Source: Oscillospiraceae bacterium | GTDB lineage: Bacteria; Bacillota_A; Clostridia; Oscillospirales; Ruminococcaceae | NCBI GenBank assembly: GCA_017829075.1 | Contig: JAGAJA010000088.1 | Span: forward strand, 1 to 64,000 | Direction: 5' to 3' | DNA length: 64,000 bases | Shown here: positions 42,810 to 51,589 of the stretch, in pieces | How positions within the stretch are numbered: position 1 is the first letter of the stretch | How the letters are laid out: each line of letters starts with the position of its first letter | The notes under the pieces: generated by a model | What the model saw: the letters and a program-made list of their open reading frames with translations, nothing else | Database searches by the model: none | Told to the model about the DNA's origin: nothing | Made by a program: the position numbers and the translations under genes

Positions 42810-43459
42810 TGACGGATTTAGGCAGAATTATCGCAGTTACCGGGCATTACGGTTCCGGAAAGACAAACCTCGCTGTAAATCTGGCGGTGGACTATGCAAA
42901 GGCGGGGGACAGGGTGTGCATTATCGACCTCGATATCGTTAATCCCTACTTCCGCACCGCAGATTTCACGGAGCTTTTCCGGCAGCATGGCATAAAGCTG
43001 ATCGCACCGCAGTTTGCGAACACAAATCTGGATATTCCGTCCCTCGGAATTGACATGGCAGCGGTAATAAATTCCTGCGACAGGCTTATAATAGATGTTG
43101 GCGGGGACGACTCCGGCGCGATAGCGTTGGGGCAGTATTCCTCGGTGCTGAATAATTTCGGCTGCGCGCTTTATTATGTGGTAAACCGCTACCGCTATCT
43201 CACCCGGACTCCCGGCGAGGCTGCGGAGCTGCTGCGCGATATTGAGCAGGTATCGCGGATAAAGGCAAAAGGCATTATCAACTGTTCGAACCTCGGCTCA
43301 GAAACCACCGCCGTTGATGTAACAGTCACGGCGGATTATGCTGTGCAGTGCGGAAATGCCGCCGGGATACCGGTAGTCATGACCGCCGCAGAGCGAGGTC
43401 TTGAGGTCGAGGGAGCATACCCGGTGGACATTTATATACGTCCGTTCTGGGAGGAATAA
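42809..43459 (+). CDS. ParA/MinD-like P-loop ATPase
   Basis: 216 residues from ATG 42809, overlapping the zinc-ribbon stop by one base. The P-loop TGHYGSGKTNLAVNLAVDYA (about residues 12-31) and VCIIDLDIVNPYFRTADF match the SIMIBI (ParA/MinD/CobQ) group, without the MinD signature lysine ahead of the P-loop. No partner ParB or relevant target is nearby. The role is unknown; the overlap suggests that it works with the membrane protein upstream. Confidence 0.8.
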   Translation: MTDLGRIIAVTGHYGSGKTNLAVNLAVDYAKAGDRVCIIDLDIVNPYFRTADFTELFRQHGIKLIAPQFANTNLDIPSLGIDMAAVINSCDRLIIDVGGDDSGAIALGQYSSVLNNFGCALYYVVNRYRYLTRTPGEAAELLRDIEQVSRIKAKGIINCSNLGSETTAVDVTVTADYAVQCGNAAGIPVVMTAAERGLEVEGAYPVDIYIRPFWEE

Positions 43460-43537
43460 ATCAACTGCCGGAGGGCAGGCTTCCTGCGCTGTTACGCAGG
43501 TCTTTCGGATATTTCCGAAGCAGGAAAGGGAACAGAT

Positions 43538-43759
43538 ATGGCAAAGATGAATGTGGACTTTGAGGTGTGCAAGGGCTGTGCGCTCTGCACGACCGCTTGT
43601 CCGAAGAAAATTGTTGCGATTTCGCATGAAAAGCTGAATTCCAAAGGATATTACACTGCGGAATGTATTGACGACGACGCGTGTATCGGCTGCGCAATGT
43701 GCGCGATGATGTGTCCCGACTGTGCAATAACCATAACCTTGAGCGGGGGTGACGAATAA
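43538..43759 (+). CDS. vorD: 2-oxoacid:ferredoxin oxidoreductase delta subunit (VorD-like ferredoxin)
   Basis: 73 residues with two [4Fe-4S] motifs: CKGCALCTTACPKKI (about 10-24) and CIGCAMCAMMCPDC (about 46-59). ATG 43538 is preceded by AAAGGGAACAGAT. It is the electron-transfer subunit of a four-subunit oxidoreductase and shares one base with vorB. Confidence 0.88.
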   Translation: MAKMNVDFEVCKGCALCTTACPKKIVAISHEKLNSKGYYTAECIDDDACIGCAMCAMMCPDCAITITLSGGDE

Positions 43760-44829
43760 TGGAGAGAAACCTTATGAAGGGCAACGAGGCTCTTGCTGAG
43801 GCGGCGATCCGCGCTGGCTGCAAGTGCTTTTTCGGCTATCCCATTACACCTCAGACTGAGATCTCCGCATATATGGCGAAGCGTATGCCGAAGGTCGGCG
43901 GCGTTTTCCTTCAGGCGGAGAGCGAGGTCGCTGCTATCAACATGGTTTATGGCTGCGCAAGCTCCGGAGTACGTTGCATGACGTCAAGCTCCTCTCCGGG
44001 AATTTCCCTCAAGAGCGAGGGAGTGTCCTATATGGCAGGTTCTGATCTGCCCTGCGTTATAGTGAATGTAATGCGCGGCGGCCCCGGTCTTGGCGGCATT
44101 CAGCCCTCACAGAGCGATTACTGGCAGGCAACACGGGCGCTGGGTCACGGCGACTTCCAGATACTCGTCTTTGCACCCTCTACCGTTCAGGAAATGGCGG
44201 ATTACATGGAAAAGGCATTCGACCTTGCCGACAAATACAGAATGCCGGCGATGATCCTTGCTGATGGTCTGCTTGGTCAGATGATGGAGCCTGTCACATT
44301 CAGAAGTGACGAGATACGTCACCCCGACCCTGCGGATAAGCCGTGGGCGACAAACGGACACGGAAACAAGCGGAAGCACAACATTGTGAATTCGCTGTAC
44401 TTACAGGCAGAGGAGCTTGAGGAGCTTGTTGTTCAGCGCTTCAAGCGTTATGAGATCGTGAAGAGCGAGCTTCATGAGGCAGAGTGCTACCGCACCGAGG
44501 ACGCGGATATAGTTGTAGCCGCTTATGGCTCGGTAGCGCGTCTTGCAAAGTCTGCCGTTGATTCTGCGCGGGAAGCCGGAATAAAGGCGGGACTTGTCCG
44601 CCCGATAACCCTCTGGCCGTTCCCGGAGCATGAGGTCAAGGCTGCCTGCAAGAATGCAAAGCGTGTGCTTTGCGTGGAAATGTCGATGGGACAGATGATC
44701 GAGGACGTTAAGCTGGCGCTGGATTGTCGGCTGCCGGTGGATTTCTACGGCAGGACTGGCGGAGTAATCCCCAAGCCCTCGGCTATCCTTGAGCAGATAA
44801 AGATCCTGAATGAAAAGGGGGCTGAGTGA
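43759..44829 (+). CDS. vorB: 2-oxoacid:ferredoxin oxidoreductase alpha subunit (VorB-like)
   Basis: 356 residues. KGNEALAEAAIRAGCKCFFG and YPITPQTEISAYM open the protein as in 2-oxoisovalerate/2-oxoglutarate:ferredoxin oxidoreductase alpha subunits. With the other three subunits it oxidises a 2-oxoacid to acyl-CoA and reduces ferredoxin. The substrate (2-oxoisovalerate or 2-oxoglutarate) cannot be decided from sequence alone; the family name Vor is used by similarity. It overlaps vorD by one base. Confidence 0.85.
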   Translation: MERNLMKGNEALAEAAIRAGCKCFFGYPITPQTEISAYMAKRMPKVGGVFLQAESEVAAINMVYGCASSGVRCMTSSSSPGISLKSEGVSYMAGSDLPCVIVNVMRGGPGLGGIQPSQSDYWQATRALGHGDFQILVFAPSTVQEMADYMEKAFDLADKYRMPAMILADGLLGQMMEPVTFRSDEIRHPDPADKPWATNGHGNKRKHNIVNSLYLQAEELEELVVQRFKRYEIVKSELHEAECYRTEDADIVVAAYGSVARLAKSAVDSAREAGIKAGLVRPITLWPFPEHEVKAACKNAKRVLCVEMSMGQMIEDVKLALDCRLPVDFYGRTGGVIPKPSAILEQIKILNEKGAE

Positions 44830-44830
44830 C

Positions 44831-45571
44831 ATGCCGGAATTCAGAAAACCACACGCACTGACTGACGTGCCGTTTCATTACTGCCCCGGCTGCACCCACG
44901 GTATAGTACACCGCCTTGTTGCGGAGGTAATAGACGAAATGGGGATAGAGGGCGATACAATCGGAATTTGTCCGGTAGGCTGCTCGGTAATGGCTTATGA
45001 TTACTTCAACTGCGATATGATCGAGGCGGCGCACGGACGCGCTCCGGCGGTCGCTACCGGAGTAAAGCGGGGAAATCCCGATAAGTTTGTTTTCACCTAT
45101 CAGGGCGACGGCGACCTTGCCGCGATCGGAACGGCTGAAACTGTTCATGCGGCGACCAGAGGCGAGAATATCACAGTAATTTTTATCAACAATACCACCT
45201 ACGGCATGACCGGAGGGCAAATGGCGCCCACCACGCTGCCGGGACAGGTGACACAGACCACGCCCTACGGCAGAAATCCTGAGGTAGAGGGCTATCCCGT
45301 GAGAGTGTGCGAAATGCTCGCAACGCTGTCCGGAGTGGCGCTTGCCGAGAGAGTAACTGTCACCGATCCGGCGAATATCCGCAAGGCAAAGGCGGCTATC
45401 CGCAAGGGCTTTGAGTTCCAGAAGAACAAGCAGGGATTTTCTATCATCGAGGTGCTTTCCACCTGCCCCACCAACTGGGGAATGTCGCCGGTCGAGGCTC
45501 TGAGCTGGCTCAAGGAAAACATGGTGCCGTATTATCCGCTTGGCGTATTCAAGGAGGGAGCAATAAGATGA
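44831..45571 (+). CDS. vorA: 2-oxoacid:ferredoxin oxidoreductase beta subunit (VorA-like)
   Basis: 246 residues from ATG 44831. HYCPGCTHGIVHRLVAEVI and TYQGDGDLAAIGTAETVHAA match the thiamine-diphosphate-binding beta subunit (GDG with downstream NN motif INNTTYGMTGGQ). It is one base pair after vorB and overlaps vorC by 4 bases. It holds the TPP cofactor and a [4Fe-4S] cluster. Confidence 0.88.
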   Translation: MPEFRKPHALTDVPFHYCPGCTHGIVHRLVAEVIDEMGIEGDTIGICPVGCSVMAYDYFNCDMIEAAHGRAPAVATGVKRGNPDKFVFTYQGDGDLAAIGTAETVHAATRGENITVIFINNTTYGMTGGQMAPTTLPGQVTQTTPYGRNPEVEGYPVRVCEMLATLSGVALAERVTVTDPANIRKAKAAIRKGFEFQKNKQGFSIIEVLSTCPTNWGMSPVEALSWLKENMVPYYPLGVFKEGAIR

Positions 45572-46098
45572 CAACTGAAACAATTTTTGCCGGCTTCGGA
45601 GGACAGGGCGTACTGTTTGCCGGAAAGCTGCTGGCTTATCTCGGTCTTAATCAGGATAAGCAGGTATCGTGGCTTCCGTCCTACGGCCCTGAGATGCGCG
45701 GAGGAACTGCGAATTGCAGCGTTTGCCTAAGCGACAAGCCGATATGCTCTCCATATGTGACGGATCCGGACGTGCTTATCGCAATGAACGGCCCCAGCTA
45801 TGACAAGTTCATAGACTCGGTGAAGCCGGGTGGAATTGCGATCATCGACAGCACTCTGGTGACAAAGGAATGCACCCGCACCGATATCCGCAGCTTCAGA
45901 ATTCCCTCAACGGCGCTTGCCGCAGAGAATGGACTTCCCGGAATGGCAAACATCATTCTGGTCGGAAAGCTTCTCAAGGAAACCGGGATCGCGGTAATTG
46001 ACGCGGTTCGTCCCACTCTGGAGAAGCTCATTCCGCCGAAGAAGGCAAATCTTATCGAGGCTAATATGAAAGCGCTTGCCATCGGAATGTCTCTATAA
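45568..46098 (+). CDS. vorC: 2-oxoacid:ferredoxin oxidoreductase gamma subunit (VorC-like)
   Basis: 176 residues. FAGFGGQGVLFAGKLLAYLG and PSYGPEMRGGTANCSVCLSD are signatures of the gamma subunit. It overlaps vorA by 4 bases (ATGA) and completes the D-B-A-C order. Together the complex links branched-chain or central carbon oxoacids to ferredoxin and so to the hydrogenase at 22-26 kb. Confidence 0.9.
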   Translation: MTTETIFAGFGGQGVLFAGKLLAYLGLNQDKQVSWLPSYGPEMRGGTANCSVCLSDKPICSPYVTDPDVLIAMNGPSYDKFIDSVKPGGIAIIDSTLVTKECTRTDIRSFRIPSTALAAENGLPGMANIILVGKLLKETGIAVIDAVRPTLEKLIPPKKANLIEANMKALAIGMSL

Positions 46099-46109
46099 CT
46101 AAATTTATC

Positions 46110-46133
46110 TCGCCCGGCGCAAATGTCGGGCGA
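46110..46133 (+). terminator. Weak terminator-like hairpin after vorC
   Basis: TCGCCCG (46110-46116) pairs with CGGGCGA (46127-46133); no T-run follows, so it may stabilise the mRNA or leak. Confidence 0.35.
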
Positions 46134-46154
46134 ATTCCGTATCTGGAGGTACAT

Positions 46155-46916
46155 ATGGAGAAAAGATCCCCGGCATTCAGCCCCGGAGCAATTATCGCGC
46201 TTGTTATTTCCACGGCAATGCTGGTTTGGTTCTGCTTACCGGGCTTTGTAAACGCAGGCACGCTGCTTGGGATAGCGCTTTGCATAGGGATAGCCGCCTG
46301 CGCTTTGTTCCGGAGAACGCTGTCAGGCGTCATAAAGTGGCTGTGGAAGCATATAGCCGGCAGGATAATACTCTGCGTCCTTGCGGCAGGTGTTGCGGGA
46401 TTTATCGGTTTCTGCGGATATAACGGTGTGATGATGGTCAAATATTCCAGTCAGCCGCTTGAGCAGGTGAACTGCGTAATGATACTTGGCTGTCAGGTAA
46501 AGGGAAGCGAGCCGGGCGGCGAACTGCTCAACCGCCTTAACACAGCGCTCCCGCTGATAGAAGCAAACCCCGGCTGCCCGGTGATCGTCACAGGAGGGCA
46601 GGGAACAGGCGAGGATATCTCGGAGGCGGATTGCATGAAGCAGTGGCTGACGGAGCAGGGAATCGCCGAGAGCAGGATCTACACCGAATGCAATTCCCAC
46701 TCCACCGCACAAAATTTCACTTTTTCTGCGCCGATACTGTCTGAGCTTGGAATTTCCGATGGGATAGCGATAGTTACGAACGATTTCCACCAATATCGCT
46801 CAGAGCTGTACGCAGACCGGTTGGGGCTTTCAGTGGGGCATTATTCCGTGCGGACAAGTCCGCTGGTGTTTCCGAATTATCTAATTAGGGAACTTGCGGC
46901 GCTGTTTTTTGTGTAA
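46155..46916 (+). CDS. DUF218/SanA-ElyC-like envelope protein
   Basis: 253 residues from ATG 46155 after GGAGGTACAT. Three hydrophobic segments fill the N-terminal 100 residues; the DUF218 domain follows (MILGCQVKGSEPGGELLNRL, VIVTGGQGTGEDISEADCMK, and TNDFHQYRSELYADRLGL). DUF218/YdcF-like proteins act in envelope integrity or vancomycin sensitivity in other bacteria; the substrate is unknown. Confidence 0.85.
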   Translation: MEKRSPAFSPGAIIALVISTAMLVWFCLPGFVNAGTLLGIALCIGIAACALFRRTLSGVIKWLWKHIAGRIILCVLAAGVAGFIGFCGYNGVMMVKYSSQPLEQVNCVMILGCQVKGSEPGGELLNRLNTALPLIEANPGCPVIVTGGQGTGEDISEADCMKQWLTEQGIAESRIYTECNSHSTAQNFTFSAPILSELGISDGIAIVTNDFHQYRSELYADRLGLSVGHYSVRTSPLVFPNYLIRELAALFFV

Positions 46917-46922
46917 ATTCTA

Positions 46923-46951
46923 TTGCAAAACGGTGGATTTTGTGGTATACT
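46923..46951 (+). promoter_or_regulatory. Promoter of dnaD operon
   Basis: TTGCAA (46923-46928), 17-base spacer, TATACT (46946-46951), 36 bases before dnaD. Confidence 0.75.
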
Positions 46952-46987
46952 ATTATTCAGAAATTCAAAAATACATAGGGTGAGCAG

Positions 46988-47986
46988 ATGAACTATTCAC
47001 TGAATGCCGGCGCGTGGAACAGCGTTTTTGCTGTACCCTCCGGCGTTGTTGACAAATATATTAAGCTCGCGGACGGCGCAAGCCTGAAGCTTCTTCTGTT
47101 CCTGCTTCGGCACGGAGGGGAGAGCTTTACCGAGGAGCAGCTTCGCGACGCGCTTGGGATAAAGCGTGACGGAGAGCTTGAGGACGCGGCGATGTTCTGG
47201 TTTCAGCGGGGGATAATCCGCATGGACGAGGGCGAGCTTATCCCCACAGACGACACCTCTCAGGAGATACTGCCGGAGATAGCAGCCAGCGAGCCGGAGC
47301 AGAAGCCGACCAGCCTGCGCAGAGTTGCGGAAAGCGGAAGCGCGGCGATCTATACCGCCGGCGATATTGCGCAGCGGATAAAGACCGACAGTGCGATAGA
47401 TTTCCTTTTCAAGGAGGTTCAGCAGCTTTATGGCAGACCGCTCAAAAGTCCGGAAAGCCGCGTTATATTGCAGTTGACGGATTTCTACGGGCTTCCCGCC
47501 GAGGTGGCGGTAATGCTGATGAAATATTGTTTCAAGGTCGGAAAGACCACTCCAAGCTACATAACCGCAGCCGCAAAGGACTGGGCTGACGAGAATATCC
47601 GCACAGTGGAGGAAGCTGACGCGCATCTGTTGAAGCTTGAGAAGCGGTTCAGCGTGGAGGAAGATCTCCGTCGGGCAATGGACATGAAAACCCGCTTTTC
47701 CCCCAATCAGATCAGCTATATCAGAAACTGGACGGAGGAATGGGGCTTCGGCGAGGATATGATAATCCTTGCCTATGAAATAACGCTGGACAAGACCGGC
47801 GGGCTTAATTTCAGCTATACGAACAAGATACTTGAGAACTGGAAAAACTCCGGCATTTACAATACCGACGACGCAAAGCGGCAGGCGCAGGAGTTTTCCG
47901 GCAAGCCGAAGAAGAAGCAGGATTCAGGCTCTTCTTCCCTTGATATGGACGATGTAATGGACGAACTGCGGCAGCAGTATTCTTGA
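46988..47986 (+). CDS. DnaD-like replication protein
   Basis: 332 residues. An N-terminal winged-helix region is followed by a linker and two DnaD-type C-terminal domains (about 135-200 and 215-300: DFLFKEVQQLYGRPLKSPES, then FSPNQISYIRNWTEEWGFGE and FSYTNKILENWKNSGI). DnaD joins DnaA/PriA to the helicase loader during replication start. It is followed 15 bases later by the DnaI-like ATPase, a conserved pair. Confidence 0.9.
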   Translation: MNYSLNAGAWNSVFAVPSGVVDKYIKLADGASLKLLLFLLRHGGESFTEEQLRDALGIKRDGELEDAAMFWFQRGIIRMDEGELIPTDDTSQEILPEIAASEPEQKPTSLRRVAESGSAAIYTAGDIAQRIKTDSAIDFLFKEVQQLYGRPLKSPESRVILQLTDFYGLPAEVAVMLMKYCFKVGKTTPSYITAAAKDWADENIRTVEEADAHLLKLEKRFSVEEDLRRAMDMKTRFSPNQISYIRNWTEEWGFGEDMIILAYEITLDKTGGLNFSYTNKILENWKNSGIYNTDDAKRQAQEFSGKPKKKQDSGSSSLDMDDVMDELRQQYS

Positions 47987-48001
47987 TTTAGAAGGTGACG
48001 C

Positions 48002-48979
48002 ATGGGCTTTAACGAGCAATTCTTCAATGCGGCGATGGACAGGCTCAATCAGCGCCGCGCCGACAACAGAATAATCGGCGAGCTGCGCCGCGATGAGGTC
48101 TACGAGAAGATACCGGAATATCGGGAGTTGTCCCAGCACCTTGCCGAAACAGGGCAGAAGCTGGTGGCGCTGATAATGAAAGGCGGCGACACGGCTCAGG
48201 GCGTTGCACAGCTTGAAAAGGACAATCTTGACACCCAGAAGTGCATGACCGAGCTGCTTAAAACCGCCGGATATCCGGAGGATTATCTGAAGCCGGTATA
48301 CACCTGCCCGAAATGCCGGGACAAGGGTACGGTGGGCGGTAAATGGTGCAGTTGCTTTCATCGGCTGATGCTGGAGGAGGCGGCAAGGGAGCTTAACGAA
48401 AACTCTCCGCTGGAGCTGTCATCGTTTGAGAGCTTCCGGCTGGACTATTACCCGGATAAGATAGACCCGGCGCTGCACGTTTCCGAGAGAGTGATCATGC
48501 AGCGGAATTTCGACTTCTGCAAAAGCTATGCCGAGGGCTTCACCGCGAAAAGCGAGGGCATTCTCATGAGCGGCGCCACCGGACTTGGAAAAACCCACTT
48601 GTCGCTGGCGATAGCTTCAAGGGTTCTTGAAAAGGGATACAGCGTGATCTACGGCTCCGCTCCGGAGCTGCTCAGGATAATCGAGCGGGAGTATTTCGGA
48701 AAGTCTGACAAGGACACCATGTCGGCGCTGATAGGCTGTGATCTGCTTATTCTGGACGATCTTGGCGCGGAAATGGAGAAGCAGCTTTACGACTCGCTGC
48801 TGTACGAGATAATCAACTCCCGCGTCAGCCGGGGACTTCCGATGATCGTCAGCACGAATTACAGCACCGCAGAGCTTACGAAGCATTACCCGGACAAGAT
48901 CTGCTCGCGGCTGCTCAGCTTCCGGCTTATGGCGTTTGTCGGCAGTGATATCCGCAGGATAATCAAGAAGAAAAAATAA
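48002..48979 (+). CDS. dnaI: DnaI/DnaC-like helicase loader
   Basis: 325 residues. A zinc-ribbon-like motif CPKCRDKGTVGGKWCSC (about 102-118) precedes an AAA+ domain with Walker A SGATGLGKTHL (about 188-198) and Walker B LLILDDLGAE. This matches DnaI, which loads the DnaB helicase onto DNA. It forms an operon with DnaD and with a phosphofructokinase only 37 bases downstream. Confidence 0.9.
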   Translation: MGFNEQFFNAAMDRLNQRRADNRIIGELRRDEVYEKIPEYRELSQHLAETGQKLVALIMKGGDTAQGVAQLEKDNLDTQKCMTELLKTAGYPEDYLKPVYTCPKCRDKGTVGGKWCSCFHRLMLEEAARELNENSPLELSSFESFRLDYYPDKIDPALHVSERVIMQRNFDFCKSYAEGFTAKSEGILMSGATGLGKTHLSLAIASRVLEKGYSVIYGSAPELLRIIEREYFGKSDKDTMSALIGCDLLILDDLGAEMEKQLYDSLLYEIINSRVSRGLPMIVSTNYSTAELTKHYPDKICSRLLSFRLMAFVGSDIRRIIKKKK

Positions 48980-49016
48980 TTCAGCACAGAATTTTATTTT
49001 TATGGAGGACAAGACA

Positions 49017-50102
49017 ATGGGAAAACTCAGAGTTGGTATGCTCACAAGCGGCGGCGACTGCCCCGGACTGAATGCCACGATCAGAGGCGCGGCAAAGGCT
49101 ATCTACGAGGCTTTCGGCGAGGACAAGGTTGAGATCGTTGGAATTCACGACGGCTATCACGGGCTTATTCATGGTGTGTACAAGAGTATGCAGCCCTCTG
49201 ATTTTTCGGGTATCCTGACTCAGGGCGGAACTATCCTCGGCACAAAGCGCACTCCGTTCAAGATGATGCAGATTATTGAGGACGACAAGGTGGACAAGGT
49301 CAAGGAAATGAAGGAAACCTACAAGGAGTTAAAGCTTGACTGCCTGTTCACCCTCGGCGGAAACGGAACCCACAAGACCGCGAATATGCTGTCTGAGGAG
49401 GGGCTTAACGTAATCGGACTGCCCAAGACCATTGACAACGACATTTTCGGAACTGACGTTACCTTTGGCTTCCATTCCGCAGTTGATATCGGTACAGAGG
49501 TCATTGACCGCATTCATACCACTGCAAATTCCCACAGCAGAGTTATGGTAATTGAGATCATGGGCAACAAGGCAGGCTGGCTCACGCTTTACAGCGGACT
49601 TGCAGGCGGAGCAGACATAATCCTGCTGCCGGAGATCCCCTATGACATCAACAAGGTTGCTCAGGCTTGCCAGAAGCGCGCTGACGCGGGAAGAAACTTC
49701 TCGATACTCGCAGTCGCAGAGGGCTGCTTTGATGTTGAGGAAGCAAAGCTCAAGAAAAAGGAGCGCGCAAGACTTCGCGCAGAGCAGGGACTTACCACAG
49801 CCACCGCCCGAATTGCGAAGGAGATACAGGCAATGACTGGTCTGGAAACCAGAACCGTTGTTCCGGGACATATGCTCCGCGGCGGCAGCCCCTCGGCATA
49901 TGACAGAATCCTTGCGACACAGTTCGGCGCACACGCTGCGCAGCTTCTGAAGAGCGGAAAGTTCGGTTACACCGTTGCAATGGTTGACGGAAAAATCACC
50001 GAAAATCCCCTCGGCGATGTCGCAATGAAGACCAAGTTCGTTCCGGTGGACTGCAAAATGGTAAAGACTGCGCGGGATATCGGCATTTCCTTTGGCGATT
50101 GA
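49017..50102 (+). CDS. pfkA: ATP-dependent 6-phosphofructokinase
   Basis: 361 residues from ATG 49017, preceded by GGAGGACAAGACA. LTSGGDCPGLNATIRG and LGGNGTHKTANML carry the phosphate-binding GGxG with Gly at the position that favours ATP. LPKTIDNDIFGTDVTFGF has Lys before TIDND, unlike the classic ATP-PFK PGTIDND, so it belongs to the mixed (group III) type. It phosphorylates fructose 6-phosphate in glycolysis. It shares the upstream operon with dnaD-dnaI. Confidence 0.88.
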   Translation: MGKLRVGMLTSGGDCPGLNATIRGAAKAIYEAFGEDKVEIVGIHDGYHGLIHGVYKSMQPSDFSGILTQGGTILGTKRTPFKMMQIIEDDKVDKVKEMKETYKELKLDCLFTLGGNGTHKTANMLSEEGLNVIGLPKTIDNDIFGTDVTFGFHSAVDIGTEVIDRIHTTANSHSRVMVIEIMGNKAGWLTLYSGLAGGADIILLPEIPYDINKVAQACQKRADAGRNFSILAVAEGCFDVEEAKLKKKERARLRAEQGLTTATARIAKEIQAMTGLETRTVVPGHMLRGGSPSAYDRILATQFGAHAAQLLKSGKFGYTVAMVDGKITENPLGDVAMKTKFVPVDCKMVKTARDIGISFGD

Positions 50103-50124
50103 GCATTTCGGATCGAATGAATAG

Positions 50125-50154
50125 AAAATGGGCAGGTGTTCTGCCCATTTTTTG
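50125..50154 (+). terminator. Terminator after pfkA
   Basis: AAAATGGGCAG (50125-50135) pairs with CTGCCCATTTT (50141-50151), then TTTG. Confidence 0.85.
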
Positions 50155-50167
50155 TTTATTACGGCAA

Positions 50168-50196
50168 TTGAATATTTTCACTATATATGTTACAAT
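50168..50196 (+). promoter_or_regulatory. Promoter of PPi-phosphofructokinase
   Basis: TTGAAT (50168-50173), 17-base spacer, TACAAT (50191-50196). Confidence 0.7.
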
Positions 50197-50248
50197 AATA
50201 CCATAAAATATAAAAATCTTCTCAACGGAGATGTTTGGAGGACAAAAG

Positions 50249-51463
50249 ATGTTCAATATTGCAGTCGCACAGTCCGGCGGCCCCACTGCCGCGATAAACG
50301 CAAGCCTTACCGGAGTTTTCAACGGAGCGGAACTTAACCCGGAGGTAGACGAGATCTACGGCGCGGAAAACGGAATTGAGGGAATAATCGGCGATCATCT
50401 GTTCAATCTGCGTAATATCCTGACGGACGAGCATGACAAGCAGCTTCTTATGACAACGCCGTCCACGATATTAGGCTCCTGCCGTTTCAAGCTGAAGGAT
50501 TACCACGAGGACGAGAGCGACTACCTGAAGATAGTTGAAACGTTCAACCGTCACCATATCCGGGCGTTCTTCTATATCGGCGGAAACGACTCTATGGACA
50601 CGGTAATGAAGCTGAACAGCTACTTCACCGAAAACAATATCGACATCAAGGTAGTCGGAGTTCCGAAAACCATAGACAACGATGTTACCGAAACCGACCA
50701 CACCCCCGGATTCGGTTCAGCCGCGAAGTACGTTGCCGCCACCTTGCAGGAGATTATCCGGGACAGCCGTGTGTACTCCATACCCTCCGTAACCATTGTG
50801 GAGATAATGGGCAGGGACGCAGGCTGGCTTGCGGCAAGCTCCTGCGTACTGAGGGCGAACGGCGAGCCTGCGCCGCACCTCATCTATCTGCCGGAGGGAG
50901 AGTTCTCCCCGGAGAAATACCTCAATGACGTGAAGCAGGCGCAGCTGCGCTATAAGGCGGTAATAGTTGCAGTTTCCGAGGGTATCAGCGCGGGGAACGG
51001 CGAGGGCTTTTCCTCGGAGCTTACCGACGCATTCGGGCATAAGTACCTGTCGGGAATTGGAAAGTGGCTGGAGAAGTTCACTGCGGCTCATATCGGCTGC
51101 AAGGTGCGCTCTATCGAGCTGAACGTAATGCAGAGGTGCAGCTCACACATAGCTTCTCTCACTGACCTGACTGAAGCGGAGCGTATCGGCAGGGAAGCGG
51201 TGAAATACGCGCTGGAATACGGCGAGAGCGGCGTAATGATGAGCTTTAAGCGAATCAGCAACAACCCCTATCGCGTGGAGATAGTCCCTGCGGACATAAA
51301 AAAGGTCGCAAATCAGGAGAAGAAATTCCCGCGGGAGTGGATAAATCCGGAGGGAAACAACGTGACGGTTGACGCGCTGAACTACTTCCTTCCGCTTATT
51401 CAGGGAGAGCCGGAGCTGGAATACCGCAACGGAATTCCGGTGCATTTCAGACTTAATCAGTGA
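50249..51463 (+). CDS. pfp: Pyrophosphate-dependent 6-phosphofructokinase
   Basis: 404 residues from ATG 50249, preceded by GGAGGACAAAAG. AVAQSGGPTAAINASLTG opens the fold. The key site is IGGNDSMDT, with Asp where ATP enzymes have Gly, and GVPKTIDNDVTETDHTPGFG has the Lys that together with Asp marks PPi-dependent PFK. It interconverts fructose 6-phosphate and fructose 1,6-bisphosphate using PPi and is reversible. It lies 146 bases after an ATP-type PFK under its own promoter. Confidence 0.9.
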   Translation: MFNIAVAQSGGPTAAINASLTGVFNGAELNPEVDEIYGAENGIEGIIGDHLFNLRNILTDEHDKQLLMTTPSTILGSCRFKLKDYHEDESDYLKIVETFNRHHIRAFFYIGGNDSMDTVMKLNSYFTENNIDIKVVGVPKTIDNDVTETDHTPGFGSAAKYVAATLQEIIRDSRVYSIPSVTIVEIMGRDAGWLAASSCVLRANGEPAPHLIYLPEGEFSPEKYLNDVKQAQLRYKAVIVAVSEGISAGNGEGFSSELTDAFGHKYLSGIGKWLEKFTAAHIGCKVRSIELNVMQRCSSHIASLTDLTEAERIGREAVKYALEYGESGVMMSFKRISNNPYRVEIVPADIKKVANQEKKFPREWINPEGNNVTVDALNYFLPLIQGEPELEYRNGIPVHFRLNQ

Positions 51464-51471
51464 ATTAATTT

Positions 51472-51497
51472 AAGGGGGCGAGTTCGCTCCCTTTTCT
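51472..51497 (+). terminator. Terminator after pfp
   Basis: AAGGGGGCGA (51472-51481) pairs with TCGCTCCCTT (51484-51493) with one mismatch, then TTCT. Confidence 0.7.
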
Positions 51498-51510
51498 GCT
51501 GAAAAAACCC

Positions 51511-51539
51511 TTGAAATATTATCCGTGAAGTGATATAAT
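51511..51539 (+). promoter_or_regulatory. Promoter of flavin reductase gene
   Basis: TTGAAA (51511-51516), 17-base spacer, TATAAT (51534-51539). Confidence 0.8.
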
Positions 51540-51589
51540 AAATCAAAAGAAATGCTTCAAATGCGAAGCTGAGAAACGGAGGTTATTTT

